Part shown: positions 24,006-33,764 of the stretch, piece by piece
Layout: each line of letters begins with the position of its first letter
Position numbering within the stretch: the stretch's first letter is position 1
Assembly (NCBI GenBank): GCA_020832415.1
Contig: JAFIES010000075.1
Coordinates: forward strand, 1-37,812
Direction of reading: 5' to 3'
Length of the DNA: 37,812 bases
DNA from: Balneolaceae bacterium
GTDB lineage: Bacteria > Bacteroidota > Rhodothermia > Balneolales > Balneolaceae
Notes under the pieces: model-generated
Database searches by the model: none
Told to the model about the DNA's origin: nothing
What the model saw: the letters and a program-made list of their open reading frames with translations, nothing else
Position numbers and translations under genes: made by a program

Positions 24006-26417
24006 ATGAAAATTTCGTACAACTGGTTAAAAGAATATACTGACGTAACCCTCACTCCCGCTGAAACAGCCGATAAGCTGACACTACTCGGCCTTGAAGT
24101 TGAGGATGTTGAAGAGATCGGTTCTGATTTTGAAAATTTTGTTGTGGGAGAAGTTCTCGAAGTACGCACGCATCCCAATGCCGATAAATTACAGATCTGC
24201 AATGTGAATACCGGTGAAGAAACCGTGCAGATCATTTGTGGTGCTAAGAATGTAGCTGCCGGACAAAAAGTGCCCGTAGCCAAAACCGGTGCTACCATCC
24301 CTGTTCCCATGAAAGATGGAAGCTATCTCACCATCAAAAAGGCGAAGTTACGAGGCGAAACTTCCAACGGCATGATCTGTTCGGAGTCAGAGCTTGGCCT
24401 GAGTGACGATCACTCAGGGATTATGGTGATGGATGCATCACTTGAAACCGGCACGCCACTCAAAAAAGTACTTCAAATGGAGAAAGATTCTGTATTTGAA
24501 ATAGGACTCACACCAAATCGCCCCGATGCAGCCTGCCATATTGGAGTAGCGAGAGATTTAACTGCAGTAACCGGAAAAGAACTGAATAATCCATATAAGG
24601 AAACCGGGGTTTCTGAGGGTTCGATTGAAGATGAGATCTCAATTGTAATTGAAGACAGTGACAAATGCCATCGCTATGTGGGTCTCATCGTTGATAATAT
24701 TAAGGTGGGTGAATCTCCGGCCTGGCTAAAAAACCGGCTGAAAGCAATCGGATTACGGCCAATCAACAACGTTGTGGATGTTACCAACTTTGTACTTCAT
24801 GAAATTGGGCAGCCCCTGCACGCCTTCGATTATAACCTGATTGCAGATAAAAAAATTATCGTAAAAAGTTTTGAGGAGGAGATCTCTTTTACTACTCTCG
24901 ATAGTGTTGAGAGAAAGGTTCCTGCGGGTTCACTTTTCATCTGTGATGGAAACGGACCGGTAGCCATCGCAGGAGTTATGGGTGGAGAAAATAGTGAGGT
25001 AACAGACAGTACCGACAAAATTCTGATTGAGAGTGCTTATTTTGAGCCTTCGTCCATAAGAAAAACATCCAAACAGCTGGCACTTCAAACTGATAGTTCT
25101 TACAGGTTTGAACGTGGAATTGATCCTGATGTACAACTTCGGGCAGCGTACCGGGCTGCAGAACTAATTGCTGAGTTAACCGGAGGAACCATACTGAAAG
25201 GATATGCAGATGTGCATCCGGTCAAAACTGAACCTAAAGAGGTTTCTCTTCGGGTTTCGAGGGTGAATCGCCTGTTAGGCACAACCCTTGATATGAATTT
25301 CATCACATCAACTCTCGGCAAGCTTGAAATTGAAACTTCCCGAATAGATGATGATACAGTTCTTTGTACCATTCCAACATTCAGGCCGGATATTTCTCGC
25401 GAGGTTGATCTGATTGAAGAAGTTGGTCGTGTATTTGATTACAATAATATTCCGCGACCTAAAACAGCTCCATTCTTTTCGCCGGAACGCTTGTCAGACT
25501 GGGAAGTTTTCAACCAAAAAGCGAGGAATATTGCTAAATCTCTTGGCTATAAAGAGATCACAACAAATTCGTTACTATCAAAGAAAGAGGCCTCTCTCCT
25601 ATCAGATAAGTCCCTGCACATCGATACCCTGAACCCGGTTTCTCTGGAGAACACAACGCTAAGAACAGATCTGATTGGTGGTTTTTTAAAAGTTGCTGCC
25701 TATAATTTTAACCGAAATGCCACACAGCTGAAGTTTTTTGAAGTGGGTCATATTTTCAGAAAGAGTGATAAAGGCACATGGATTGATGGTGTTGAAGAAC
25801 ACACCCGCCTCCTACTTGGCGTAAGTGGCAATAAATCACCGGAAAGCTGGCAGGGAAAAGAAGAGCCCTATTCTGTTTTTGATCTGAAAAAAGATGTAGA
25901 AGCACTCTTTACAGAGCTGAAGATTTCTGACGAACTGATTAGAAAAGCTGATGGGAACCTCGCACTTACATATAACTATAACAATACAGTAGTTGCGAAG
26001 CTTTCATCTGCCGATTCCAATCTTCTGAAAGGGTTCGATGTTGAACAGGAAGTTTTCACAGTTGAAATTGATGTAACCAAACTATTTGAACTTGGCATTG
26101 GCAGGCAGGATGTTACCTATAAGCCGGTACCAAAATTTCCAGTTTTCGAATTTGATGCAGCCTTCACAGTTGACAAACAAGTACGGGCAGGTGAACTGGC
26201 TGATCAGATTAAAAAAACAGCCGGAAATATACTCAAATCGGTACATGTATTTGATGTTTATGAAGGAGAAAACCTTGGAAATGAGAAAAAAAGTATTGCA
26301 TTTAGGCTTACTTTTTTAGATTCTAATAAGACGCTGAACATCAAAGATGTAGAGCCTGTAGTTAAAAAAATTGTGCAACAACTTGAAAAGAGTGCAGGCG
26401 CTAAACTCAGATCCTAA
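24006..26417 (+). CDS. pheT: Phenylalanine--tRNA ligase beta subunit
   Basis: The non-catalytic but editing and tRNA-binding subunit. Of its 803 residues, about 40-150 form the EMAP-like OB fold (VGEVLEVRTHPNADKLQICN and ICGAKNVAAGQKVPVA). The B3/B4 editing domain follows (about 210-380, with NVVDVTNFVLHEIGQPLHAF). Next come B5 (about 400-480), the catalytic-like module with SYRFERGIDPD nearby, and a C-terminal FDX-ACB domain from about 710 (KPVPKFPVFEFDAAFTVDK). All modules are present and the length is usual. Two small division-related genes follow immediately. Confidence 0.97.
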   Translation: MKISYNWLKEYTDVTLTPAETADKLTLLGLEVEDVEEIGSDFENFVVGEVLEVRTHPNADKLQICNVNTGEETVQIICGAKNVAAGQKVPVAKTGATIPVPMKDGSYLTIKKAKLRGETSNGMICSESELGLSDDHSGIMVMDASLETGTPLKKVLQMEKDSVFEIGLTPNRPDAACHIGVARDLTAVTGKELNNPYKETGVSEGSIEDEISIVIEDSDKCHRYVGLIVDNIKVGESPAWLKNRLKAIGLRPINNVVDVTNFVLHEIGQPLHAFDYNLIADKKIIVKSFEEEISFTTLDSVERKVPAGSLFICDGNGPVAIAGVMGGENSEVTDSTDKILIESAYFEPSSIRKTSKQLALQTDSSYRFERGIDPDVQLRAAYRAAELIAELTGGTILKGYADVHPVKTEPKEVSLRVSRVNRLLGTTLDMNFITSTLGKLEIETSRIDDDTVLCTIPTFRPDISREVDLIEEVGRVFDYNNIPRPKTAPFFSPERLSDWEVFNQKARNIAKSLGYKEITTNSLLSKKEASLLSDKSLHIDTLNPVSLENTTLRTDLIGGFLKVAAYNFNRNATQLKFFEVGHIFRKSDKGTWIDGVEEHTRLLLGVSGNKSPESWQGKEEPYSVFDLKKDVEALFTELKISDELIRKADGNLALTYNYNNTVVAKLSSADSNLLKGFDVEQEVFTVEIDVTKLFELGIGRQDVTYKPVPKFPVFEFDAAFTVDKQVRAGELADQIKKTAGNILKSVHVFDVYEGENLGNEKKSIAFRLTFLDSNKTLNIKDVEPVVKKIVQQLEKSAGAKLRS

Positions 26418-26432
26418 TAATCACATTTAACC

Positions 26433-26675
26433 ATGAACGAACTCCATAAAGAGACTTTCCAAAATCTTTTAGAGCAGATACGCGTTCAGGTACAACAGCT
26501 GAAGAAACAAAACAGAGATCTCAGTAAAGAAAATCAACGACTCAGATTAAAACTTAATGATGTTCACAAAAGCCAGACTGATATATTTTCCAGTATCAGT
26601 GAATCTGAGCGAATAGCTATGAAACATCATGTTACCGGTTTAATTGAGAAAATAGACAGGCATCTCGATGAGTAA
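26433..26675 (+). CDS. Small coiled-coil protein upstream of zapA
   Basis: An 80-residue protein of unknown function. Residues 8-50 form a heptad-rich coiled coil (LLEQIRVQVQQLKKQNRDLS and RLRLKLNDVHK). The C-terminal SERIAMKHHVTGLIEKIDRH looks like a second short helix. The gene lies 15 nt after pheT, and zapA begins inside its last codons. A coiled-coil neighbour co-translated with ZapA suggests a ZapB-like partner at the Z-ring, but this is inference from position and shape, as sequence similarity to ZapB was not established. Confidence 0.7.
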   Translation: MNELHKETFQNLLEQIRVQVQQLKKQNRDLSKENQRLRLKLNDVHKSQTDIFSSISESERIAMKHHVTGLIEKIDRHLDE

Positions 26676-26967
26676 TATGCAATCTATTAAAGTAACCATC
26701 CTCGGAAAACAGATACCTCTCAAAGTTCACGAAAGTGAAGTTGAGAATACCAAGCGCATTGCTCTGTACGTTGATGAGAAACTGAAGATCTTTCGAAATC
26801 AATTCTCGAATCAGCCCGATTCAACCATTATGATACTAACCTGCCTCAGCATAACAGAGGAACTATTTGAGTTACGTACAAGGTTGAATCAGACAGAGCA
26901 CAGAGAAGATGAAATCATGGAGCAGATCAACAAAGAGGTTTCAAAGCTTCTCAAAGAAATAAGCTGA
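26668..26967 (+). CDS. zapA: Cell division protein ZapA
   Basis: Binds and cross-links FtsZ filaments at the division site. The 99-residue protein has the N-terminal head SIKVTILGKQIPLKVHESEV, a short NTKRIALYVDEKL stretch, and a C-terminal coiled coil (about 60-97, EELFELRTRLNQTEHREDEI). The chosen ATG overlaps the preceding gene by 8 nt. A second ATG at 26677, just past that stop, would remove three residues and cannot be excluded. In many bacteria zapA is followed by rny or 6S RNA; here only 10 nt separate it from the HlyIII gene, so neither is present. Confidence 0.9.
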   Translation: MSNMQSIKVTILGKQIPLKVHESEVENTKRIALYVDEKLKIFRNQFSNQPDSTIMILTCLSITEELFELRTRLNQTEHREDEIMEQINKEVSKLLKEIS

Positions 26968-26977
26968 TATAAAATCT

Positions 26978-27592
26978 ATGTACAGAGGCGAGCGATTTAA
27001 TAGTTATACACATCTGATTGGTTGTGTTGGTTCCTTAGCCGGTTTGGCCGTGCTGGTTTATGTTGCTGTGGCTTCCGGCGATCCCTGGAAAATGGTGAGC
27101 TATACAATTTACGGACTGTCACTGCTCGCACTCTACACGTTCTCTACGCTTTACCACAGTTTTAAGGGAAAACTGAAGCAGATCTTTAAAAAGCTCGATC
27201 ACATTGCCATATACCTATTGATAGCAGGCACCTACACCCCATTTACTCTTGTTACGCTTCGGGGTGAAATCGGCTGGACCATCTTTGGAATTGTCTGGGG
27301 CCTCGCATTGATTGGCATTATACTCGACATTGCCCACAAACACGGCAATAGAACCATTCAGCTTGCTATCTATCTCATTATGGGCTGGATTGCCATATTT
27401 GCAGCTGAACCTCTACTGAACGAGATATCGGTGCATGGATTCACCTGGCTTATTACAGGCGGATTATTATACACAATGGGTGTAATTTTCTATGTTCTCA
27501 GTGAAAAACACAGGTACGCTCATGGAATCTGGCATCTTTTTGTTCTTGCCGGCAGTCTTAGCCATTTTGTAACCGTTGTTCAGTTTGTGTGA
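26978..27592 (+). CDS. HlyIII/PAQR-family membrane protein
   Basis: A 204-residue integral membrane protein with seven predicted hydrophobic segments. The family's conserved metal-site residues are present: H60 in TLYHSF, D74-H75 in KKLDHIAIY, and H182, H186 and H196 in the C-terminal HGIWHLFVLAGSLSH. Relatives include YqfA, hemolysin III and the eukaryotic PAQR receptors; the fold may support ceramidase-like hydrolysis or lipid homeostasis. The hemolysin label comes from one early heterologous assay and should not be taken as a role in virulence. The gene begins 10 nt after zapA. Confidence 0.9.
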   Translation: MYRGERFNSYTHLIGCVGSLAGLAVLVYVAVASGDPWKMVSYTIYGLSLLALYTFSTLYHSFKGKLKQIFKKLDHIAIYLLIAGTYTPFTLVTLRGEIGWTIFGIVWGLALIGIILDIAHKHGNRTIQLAIYLIMGWIAIFAAEPLLNEISVHGFTWLITGGLLYTMGVIFYVLSEKHRYAHGIWHLFVLAGSLSHFVTVVQFV

Positions 27593-27681
27593 TTACTCAG
27601 ATGCACAGTGGTATTCCATTACCTTCTCACTTCTCAAATTGATACCTTTCCACTCATTATTTTTTTGACCTAACAGTTTAT

Positions 27682-28494
27682 ATGCCAAATTCTGTACGTA
27701 TATTTTTTATAGCTGACATTGTGGGTGAACCGGGTTTATCGCTTCTTGAAACTATTTTCCCGGCCCTGAGAGATAAGTATAAACCCGATTTTATCATCGC
27801 AAATGGTGAAAATTCTCATGAAGGCAGAGGAATAAATCAGGAAATTGTAAAACGGCTCTATAAACTCGAAGTAGATGTAATTACTGGCGGTAACCACTCT
27901 TTTGATAAGTGGAAAATCTTCTCTTACATGAAAACGGACGAACGTTTGCTGAGGCCGCTCAACTACCCAAAAGGCAATGCAGGATATGGATATGGTATTT
28001 ACCCTTTGAAAGATCGGGATGAGAAAATTGCAGTACTGAATCTTCAGGGACGTACATTTATGCAACAAATTGATGATCCGTTTTCAACTTCAGACTGGGT
28101 ACTTGAACGAATAAAAGCAGAAACCAATCTCATCTTTGTTGATTTCCACGCTGAAGCCACAGCTGAAAAGATTGCATATGCCTGGCATGCCGATGGTGAT
28201 GTATCTGCAATAGTAGGAACACATACACATATTCCAACCAACGATGCCCGGATTTTCCCGAAAGGAACCGGGTATATTACAGATGCGGGTATGACCGGTC
28301 CGTTTGATTCCGTTATTGGAATGAACAAAAAAACATCCATCAACAGGTTTACACTCGGAACACCTCAACGTTATTCCATAGCGGACAAAGATAACAGACT
28401 TTGCGGCGTGGTTGTGGATCTCGAGACTGATAAAGGTACTTGTACAAATATTGAGCCGGTGATCTATCCTGAATTCCAAAACAAGAAACCGTAA
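27682..28494 (+). CDS. ymdB: YmdB-like metallophosphodiesterase
   Basis: A 270-residue phosphoesterase of the YmdB family, whose Bacillus member hydrolyses 2',3'-cyclic nucleotides and affects RNA processing and biofilm choice. Metal-site motifs: D12 in FIADIVGEPG, E43 and N44 in ANGENSHEGRG, N71-H72 in GGNHSFD, H156 in VDFHAEAT, and H181/H183 in GTHTHIPT. In several bacteria ymdB lies next to rny; here rny is absent but the zapA-ymdB proximity remains. Its stop is one base before the ATG of the ABC ATPase, so the two are likely co-translated. Confidence 0.9.
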   Translation: MPNSVRIFFIADIVGEPGLSLLETIFPALRDKYKPDFIIANGENSHEGRGINQEIVKRLYKLEVDVITGGNHSFDKWKIFSYMKTDERLLRPLNYPKGNAGYGYGIYPLKDRDEKIAVLNLQGRTFMQQIDDPFSTSDWVLERIKAETNLIFVDFHAEATAEKIAYAWHADGDVSAIVGTHTHIPTNDARIFPKGTGYITDAGMTGPFDSVIGMNKKTSINRFTLGTPQRYSIADKDNRLCGVVVDLETDKGTCTNIEPVIYPEFQNKKP

Positions 28495-28495
28495 C

Positions 28496-29197
28496 ATGGA
28501 GAAAGAAACCATTCTGCGTTGCTCTGCCGTTACCAAAAATTTTAAATCTGAAGCCGGTGACGGAGAATTGAAAATTCTTCAGGGTGTAAATTTAGATGTA
28601 AAACAGGCTGAAATTGCTGCTATTGTCGGCTCGAGTGGAAGCGGAAAGAGTACCCTGCTACATATACTTGGCGGCCTCGACCGGCCAACCTCCGGTGATG
28701 TCTTCTGGCATGGTGAATCAATTTATAAGCACAAACCCGACAGGCTTGCCGAGTTACGAAATCAAAATGTGGGTTTCGTTTTTCAGTTTCATCATCTGCT
28801 GCCAGAGTTTACAGCCATTGAGAACGTGATGATGCCTGCCCTCATTAAAGAGGTTAAATTTTCTGAGGCAGAAAACCGAGCAGAAGAGCTGCTTGAACGT
28901 TTTGGAATGAAAGAGCGGCTGCACCATCGCCCCTCTCAGCTTTCAGGTGGTGAACAGCAGCGTGTTAGTATGGCGCGTGCCCTAACCAATCATCCGTCCA
29001 TTATTCTTGCTGACGAACCTACCGGCAACCTGGATGAAAAAAACACTGATACGATACTCTCACTCCTTCTGCAGCTTCGCGAAATTGAGAATGTTGCCAT
29101 TGTTTTGATCACCCATGAAGAAGAAATTGCCGCTAAATGTGACACTCGCTACACTCTGCAAAACGGTGTACTGGAAGGCAGCGAAACTGTTCTCTGA
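28496..29197 (+). CDS. LolD/MacB-type ABC transporter ATP-binding protein
   Basis: A 233-residue ATPase. Walker A is GSSGSGKST at 45-53, the Q-loop is FQFHHLLPEFTAIENV, the signature is LSGGEQQRVSMARAL at 149-163, and Walker B is ILADEPTGNLDE at 170-181. The HHLLPEFTAIENVMMPAL stretch is the form seen in LolD, which powers lipoprotein release from the inner membrane. No LolC/E or FtsX-like permease is next to it, so the partner must be encoded elsewhere. It is coupled to ymdB by a 1-nt gap, an odd pairing functionally. Confidence 0.85.
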   Translation: MEKETILRCSAVTKNFKSEAGDGELKILQGVNLDVKQAEIAAIVGSSGSGKSTLLHILGGLDRPTSGDVFWHGESIYKHKPDRLAELRNQNVGFVFQFHHLLPEFTAIENVMMPALIKEVKFSEAENRAEELLERFGMKERLHHRPSQLSGGEQQRVSMARALTNHPSIILADEPTGNLDEKNTDTILSLLLQLREIENVAIVLITHEEEIAAKCDTRYTLQNGVLEGSETVL

Positions 29198-29212
29198 CCG
29201 GTCTGTTTTTAC

Positions 29213-29243
29213 TTGGTTATAAGACAAAGTAATTTTAACTTTA
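29213..29243 (+). promoter_or_regulatory. Candidate promoter of the TPR gene
   Basis: TTG at 29213-29215, a 20-nt spacer, then TAACTTTA at 29236-29243 (7 of 8 to TAnnTTTG). The leader would be about 50 nt. Confidence 0.5.
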
Positions 29244-29300
29244 CTGTTCTGTAAAAGAATTGTATTTCACACATTGACTAAGCGTTAACAACCATTTTTT

Positions 29301-29984
29301 ATGAGTAAAAAATTATCGAAAGAGGATCTGGAACAGGATATTCTGATTGAATACTCCTCAAGATTCATGTACTTCTACAATCAAAACAAGGCTACTGTGA
29401 TTGGCGGCGGCCTTGGAATTGTTCTTGTTATAGGTCTCATTATAGGCTACGTATTTTACTCCAATCAGCAATCACAACAGGCTCAGGTACTTTTGGGAGT
29501 TGCTGAACAAGCTCTAATGCAGGGTGATATTGAGAGAGCACTCTACGGTGATGAAGACGAATTTACTCTTGGCTTTGTACAGATTGCCCGGAATTATGGA
29601 CGTACAAGCTCCGGAAATCTTGCCAATTATTATGCAGCAATTGCAGAGTTTGAACTGGACAACTACGAAGAAGCACTTGAGTACATCAAACGTTTTTCTC
29701 CCCCAAGAGGAATACTTGGCGTTGCACCGATCTCGATGCACGCAAACATTTTGATGGAACTCGGCAGATATGAAGATGCTGCCCGCCAATTTGAACGAGC
29801 TGCAAACTGGGATGAAAACAGTTCAACAACTCCTTACAATTTGTTTGAAGCTGCCCAGGCTTATATGGAAGCTGGAAATAACCAGAGAGCCATTCAGCAT
29901 CTGGAAAATATACTTGCTGAGTATCCAAACAGCCCGCAAGCTACACGTGCTCAAAGAATGCTTGGGATGATTGCAGCCGGTTAA
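29301..29984 (+). CDS. Membrane-anchored tetratricopeptide-repeat protein
   Basis: A 227-residue protein with a basic, charged cytoplasmic N-terminus, a single transmembrane helix at about 32-53 (TVIGGGLGIVLVIGLIIGYV), and a periplasmic part built of TPR-like helices. Repeat-like units are LANYYAAIAEFELDNYEEAL, ILMELGRYEDAARQFERAAN and AQAYMEAGNNQRAIQHLENI. This layout resembles YfgM, an inner-membrane chaperone-like protein linked to outer-membrane protein folding, but the homology is not certain. It has its own promoter and a terminator downstream, so it is probably monocistronic. Confidence 0.8.
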   Translation: MSKKLSKEDLEQDILIEYSSRFMYFYNQNKATVIGGGLGIVLVIGLIIGYVFYSNQQSQQAQVLLGVAEQALMQGDIERALYGDEDEFTLGFVQIARNYGRTSSGNLANYYAAIAEFELDNYEEALEYIKRFSPPRGILGVAPISMHANILMELGRYEDAARQFERAANWDENSSTTPYNLFEAAQAYMEAGNNQRAIQHLENILAEYPNSPQATRAQRMLGMIAAG

Positions 29985-30009
29985 GAAGCTGTATTAATTG
30001 TTTTGAATA

Positions 30010-30045
30010 AAGTCAGTCTGATGAATAATCGAACTGGCTTTTTTT
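30010..30045 (+). terminator. Rho-independent terminator after the TPR gene
   Basis: AAGTCAGT (30010-30017) pairs with ACTGGCTT (30033-30040), including one T-G wobble, and is followed by a T-run to 30045. It lies between the TPR gene and the convergent icmF and ends one base before the icmF stop codon. Confidence 0.65.
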
Positions 30046-30046
30046 A

Positions 30047-33000
30047 TTACATATTCCGTCTGTACTGTCCGCCAACTTCGTAAAGTGCACGAGATATCTG
30101 GCCAAGTGAGGCAACTTTCACGGTCTCCATCAGCTCTTCAAATAGATTTCCGTTATTTCTGGCCACTCGTTTTAATTGGTTTAATGCTTTCTCTGCAACA
30201 GCTTCATTCGCTTTTTTGAATGCATTAAGATTCTCAATCTGCTGAAGTTTCTCTTCTTTGGTGGAGCGAATCAGTTCTACTTCTTTATCATTTTCCGATT
30301 GATCCTTATCACTCATGAATGTATTCACACCAATAATTGGCAGCTCACCGGAGTGCTTTAAGGATTCGTAGTGAAGGCTCTCTTCCTGAATTTTTCCTCG
30401 CTGATACATGCTTTCCATCGCGCCAAGCACACCCCCTCTTTCTGTGAGTCGGTCAAATTCCGTTAAGATTGCTTCTTCAACAAGATCAGTGAGCTCTTCA
30501 ATGATGAATGAGCCCTGCAGCGGATTCTCATTCTTTGCAAGCCCCATCTCTTTATTTATAATTAGCTGAATTGCCAGGGCACGGCGAACCGACGCTTCAG
30601 TTGGTGTGGTGATCGCCTCATCAAATGCGTTTGTGTGCAGCGAGTTACAATTATCATAAATTGCCATGAGAGCCTGCAGCGTTGTACGGATATCATTGAA
30701 TTGAATCTCCTGTGCATGCAACGATCGGCCGCTTGTTTGGATATGATATTTCAGTTTTTGCGACCTGCCGTTTGCTCCATACCTGTTCTTCATCGCGATC
30801 GCCCAGATTCTTCTGGCCACACGCCCAATTACAGCATATTCAGGATCGAGCCCATTACTGAAAAAGAATGAAAGATTATGAGCAAAATCATCAACACTCA
30901 AACCTCTGGACAGATAATACTCCACAAACGTAAACCCGTTCGAGAGAGTAAATGCTGCCTGCGTAATTGGGTTGGCTCCTGCTTCCGCAATGTGATAACC
31001 GGAAATTGAGACCGAATAGTAGTTTCGAACTTTATTCTCTGTGAAATAGCTTTGCACATCGCCCATCATCTTCAGGGCAAATTCAGTTGAAAAAATACAG
31101 GTATTCTGTGCCTGATCTTCCTTCAGAATATCGGCCTGAACAGTACCGCGCACTACCTGAATGGCATCAGCTCTAATTTTTTCGTAGATATCTTTGTCTA
31201 CAAGCTGATCCCCGCTTAAACCCAGCAAACCAAGTCCAAAGCCGTTATTGGTTGCGGGTAATTCGTTTGCATATTTTGGTGCGAGCTGTTCTTTTTCCTC
31301 AAAAATAGAATCAATTCTTTTTAGAGCACTCTCCCATTTTCCTTCACTCTTCAGATAGCGCTCCACTTCCTGATCGATAGCTGTATTCATAAACATGGCC
31401 AGAATCATCGGTGCGGGACCGTTGATTGTCATAGAAACAGACGTGGTTGGCGCTGTGAGTTCAAATCCTGAATAGAGTTTTTTCATATCATCAAGCGTGC
31501 AGATGCTTACACCTGAGTTACCGATTTTACCATAAATATCGGGCCTGTAATCGGGATCTTCACCGTAAAGCGTTACCGAATCAAATGCAGTGGAAAGACG
31601 TGCAGCAGGCATGCCTTCACTCACATAGTGAAAACGCCTGTTGGTTCTCTCAGGAGTGCCCTCACCGGCAAACATTCGTGTGGGATCTTCTCCCTCCCGC
31701 TTAAATGGAAATACACCGGCTGTGTATGGAAAATATCCGGGGAGATTCTCTTTGAGCGCAAACCGAAGTCTGTCGCCAAGATTTTTGGTTTTTGGAAGTG
31801 AAATACGCGGAATTTTAGTGCCGCTTAACGATTCCCTGTACAACTCGTTCTTAATTTCGCGATCACGAATTTTTACAATAAAATGTTCTGATCGATATTT
31901 CTCATAAAGTTCGTCCCATCCCTCGAGAATTTTTGTTGGCAGCGGATCAAGTTTAACTGCCCAGTGCTCTTCCATCTCGTCGAGTCGTGAAATAAGCAGT
32001 TCACCATCTTCCGGGCTCCAGTTTTTAATCTGCTCCATAGTTCCGCGAACCTGATCCAGTTTCGAGGCGATTTCAACCTGCTCCTCAGCCCATTGATGGT
32101 AACTGTGAATGGTTTCAGTAATTTCGGAAAGATATCGCTGCCGTTTTCCGGGAATAATAGCCTGTATGTGTAGATCTTCTGCCGGTGAATGATTTTTATA
32201 AAGTTCAGGCTGCCAATTAAATGGAAACTTTTCATTGATCTGTCTTACAATTGCAGCAAACAAGCGATGGACACCTTCATCATTGAATTGCGCTGCAATG
32301 GTGGGATAAACGGGCATTTTATCCGGTTTGATGTGCCAGTCTCCCCTGTTTCGCTGCATCTGTTTTCGCACATCCCGAAGGGCGTCGAGTGAACCTTTTT
32401 TATCAAATTTATTGAGAACAACAAGATCAGCCAGATCAAGCATATTGATCTTTTCGAGCTGAGTGGCAGCTCCATATTCATGAGTCATTACATAAATCGG
32501 TATATCACTCAATTCAATGATTTCGGCACCACTTTGCCCAATTCCGCTTGTTTCAACAATAATCAGATCAAATCCGGCTGATTTACACACTGCAATGGCT
32601 CCTTTCGCTGCATCACTGATCGATTTATTGGATGCACGCGTTGCCATACTACGCATAAATACCCTGTCGGTATCAATGCTGTTCATTCGTATACGGTCTC
32701 CAAGCAGGGCACCTCCCGTTCTTATTTTTGAAGGATCAATCGAGATAACGCCGATTTTCAATTCATTAAACTCAGTGAGAAAGCGGCGGATAATTTCATC
32801 GGTCAGTGAACTTTTCCCGGCACCACCGGTACCTGTGATCCCCAAGACTGGAATTAACTTTGTATTTTTTTCAACAGCTTCTCCTTTAAGTATCAGGTCA
32901 TTTCCATCATACCCTGCAATCTCACTAAATCCGTTTTCAAGAGCCGTAATGGTGCGTGATACCGAATTCAGGTCTCCTTCCAGAATTTTCAGTGGTTCTT

Positions 33001-33520
33001 CCGGTGCAATTTCTGTTGTGTTGAAATCACACTCCTTCATCATAAAGTTAATCATCCCCTGCAGCCCCATTTTGCTGCCATCCTCAACGGAAAAAATGCG
33101 GGTTACACCATATTCATGAAGCTCTTTGATCTCTCTTTCAACAATCACTCCGCCCCCGCCGCCAAACACTTTAATGTGAGATGCATTTTTTTCACGAAGC
33201 AGATCGATCATATACTTAAAATACTCAACATGCCCGCCCTGATACGAGCTAATAGCAATTCCCTGGGCATCTTCCTGAATGGCACAATTTACAATTTCAT
33301 TAACCGAACGGTTGTGCCCCAAATGGATAACTTCTGCACCGGTAGACTGTAAAATTCTGCGCATGATGTTAATGCTGGCATCATGGCCATCAAACAGACT
33401 TGCTGCTGTTACAAATCGAACTTTATTAACCGTAGAAACCTTCTCATACATAGGGTTTCTTACTGATCCTGTATTACTTTTTGCTGATTTCTTTTTACTG
33501 ATTTTTGTAGCGTCTGACAT
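30047..33520 (-). CDS. icmF: Fused isobutyryl-CoA mutase IcmF
   Basis: Adenosylcobalamin-dependent interconversion of isobutyryl-CoA and n-butyryl-CoA, in a single polypeptide with its own G-protein chaperone. Domains over 1157 residues: B12-binding (about 33-165), with axial H46 in [15 protein letters not shown] and the FGGGGGVI loop; MeaB-like GTPase (about 222-480), with P-loop [12 protein letters not shown] at 227-238 and LNKFDKKG; and the mutase barrel (about 560-1100), with [29 protein letters not shown] and [14 protein letters not shown]. The Phe in GVFPFK in place of the Tyr of methylmalonyl-CoA mutase fits the IcmF class. Some IcmF enzymes also act on isovaleryl- or pivalyl-CoA. It stands alone, with a 244-nt divergent region shared with the next gene. 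Confidence 0.95.
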   Translation of the reverse strand: MSDATKISKKKSAKSNTGSVRNPMYEKVSTVNKVRFVTAASLFDGHDASINIMRRILQSTGAEVIHLGHNRSVNEIVNCAIQEDAQGIAISSYQGGHVEYFKYMIDLLREKNASHIKVFGGGGGVIVEREIKELHEYGVTRIFSVEDGSKMGLQGMINFMMKECDFNTTEIAPEEPLKILEGDLNSVSRTITALENGFSEIAGYDGNDLILKGEAVEKNTKLIPVLGITGTGGAGKSSLTDEIIRRFLTEFNELKIGVISIDPSKIRTGGALLGDRIRMNSIDTDRVFMRSMATRASNKSISDAAKGAIAVCKSAGFDLIIVETSGIGQSGAEIIELSDIPIYVMTHEYGAATQLEKINMLDLADLVVLNKFDKKGSLDALRDVRKQMQRNRGDWHIKPDKMPVYPTIAAQFNDEGVHRLFAAIVRQINEKFPFNWQPELYKNHSPAEDLHIQAIIPGKRQRYLSEITETIHSYHQWAEEQVEIASKLDQVRGTMEQIKNWSPEDGELLISRLDEMEEHWAVKLDPLPTKILEGWDELYEKYRSEHFIVKIRDREIKNELYRESLSGTKIPRISLPKTKNLGDRLRFALKENLPGYFPYTAGVFPFKREGEDPTRMFAGEGTPERTNRRFHYVSEGMPAARLSTAFDSVTLYGEDPDYRPDIYGKIGNSGVSICTLDDMKKLYSGFELTAPTTSVSMTINGPAPMILAMFMNTAIDQEVERYLKSEGKWESALKRIDSIFEEKEQLAPKYANELPATNNGFGLGLLGLSGDQLVDKDIYEKIRADAIQVVRGTVQADILKEDQAQNTCIFSTEFALKMMGDVQSYFTENKVRNYYSVSISGYHIAEAGANPITQAAFTLSNGFTFVEYYLSRGLSVDDFAHNLSFFFSNGLDPEYAVIGRVARRIWAIAMKNRYGANGRSQKLKYHIQTSGRSLHAQEIQFNDIRTTLQALMAIYDNCNSLHTNAFDEAITTPTEASVRRALAIQLIINKEMGLAKNENPLQGSFIIEELTDLVEEAILTEFDRLTERGGVLGAMESMYQRGKIQEESLHYESLKHSGELPIIGVNTFMSDKDQSENDKEVELIRSTKEEKLQQIENLNAFKKANEAVAEKALNQLKRVARNNGNLFEELMETVKVASLGQISRALYEVGGQYRRNM

Positions 33521-33764
33521 AAATAAATTTTCGTGATAATAAATTCGGAAGCGTTTCCAAGATAACGATTATAGCTGATATTATTAACGATTAAACACCA
33601 CTGAATGATTCCCTTTACATTATTTAAACGTGTTTGTCGATTGTATCAGTCAGTGAATTAGCTATTAAGCAGTATAAAAGCCAGGGTATTCTGAATTTGT
33701 CAATAATCTTCATGTTTGATGGTACTTTACGTACCTTACAGCATCAAATAATCATCTCAACGCA

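Noticed and set aside
26978-27592. Hemolysin or virulence role for the HlyIII gene
   Set aside because: The family label is historical; conserved residues point to a PAQR-type membrane hydrolase or lipid-homeostasis protein and there is no virulence context.
32517-33119. 200-codon open frame on the plus strand
   Set aside because: It lies entirely antisense to the IcmF B12-binding and GTPase domains, whose motifs are intact, and its translation is low-complexity Ser/Ile/Pro-rich sequence without family features.
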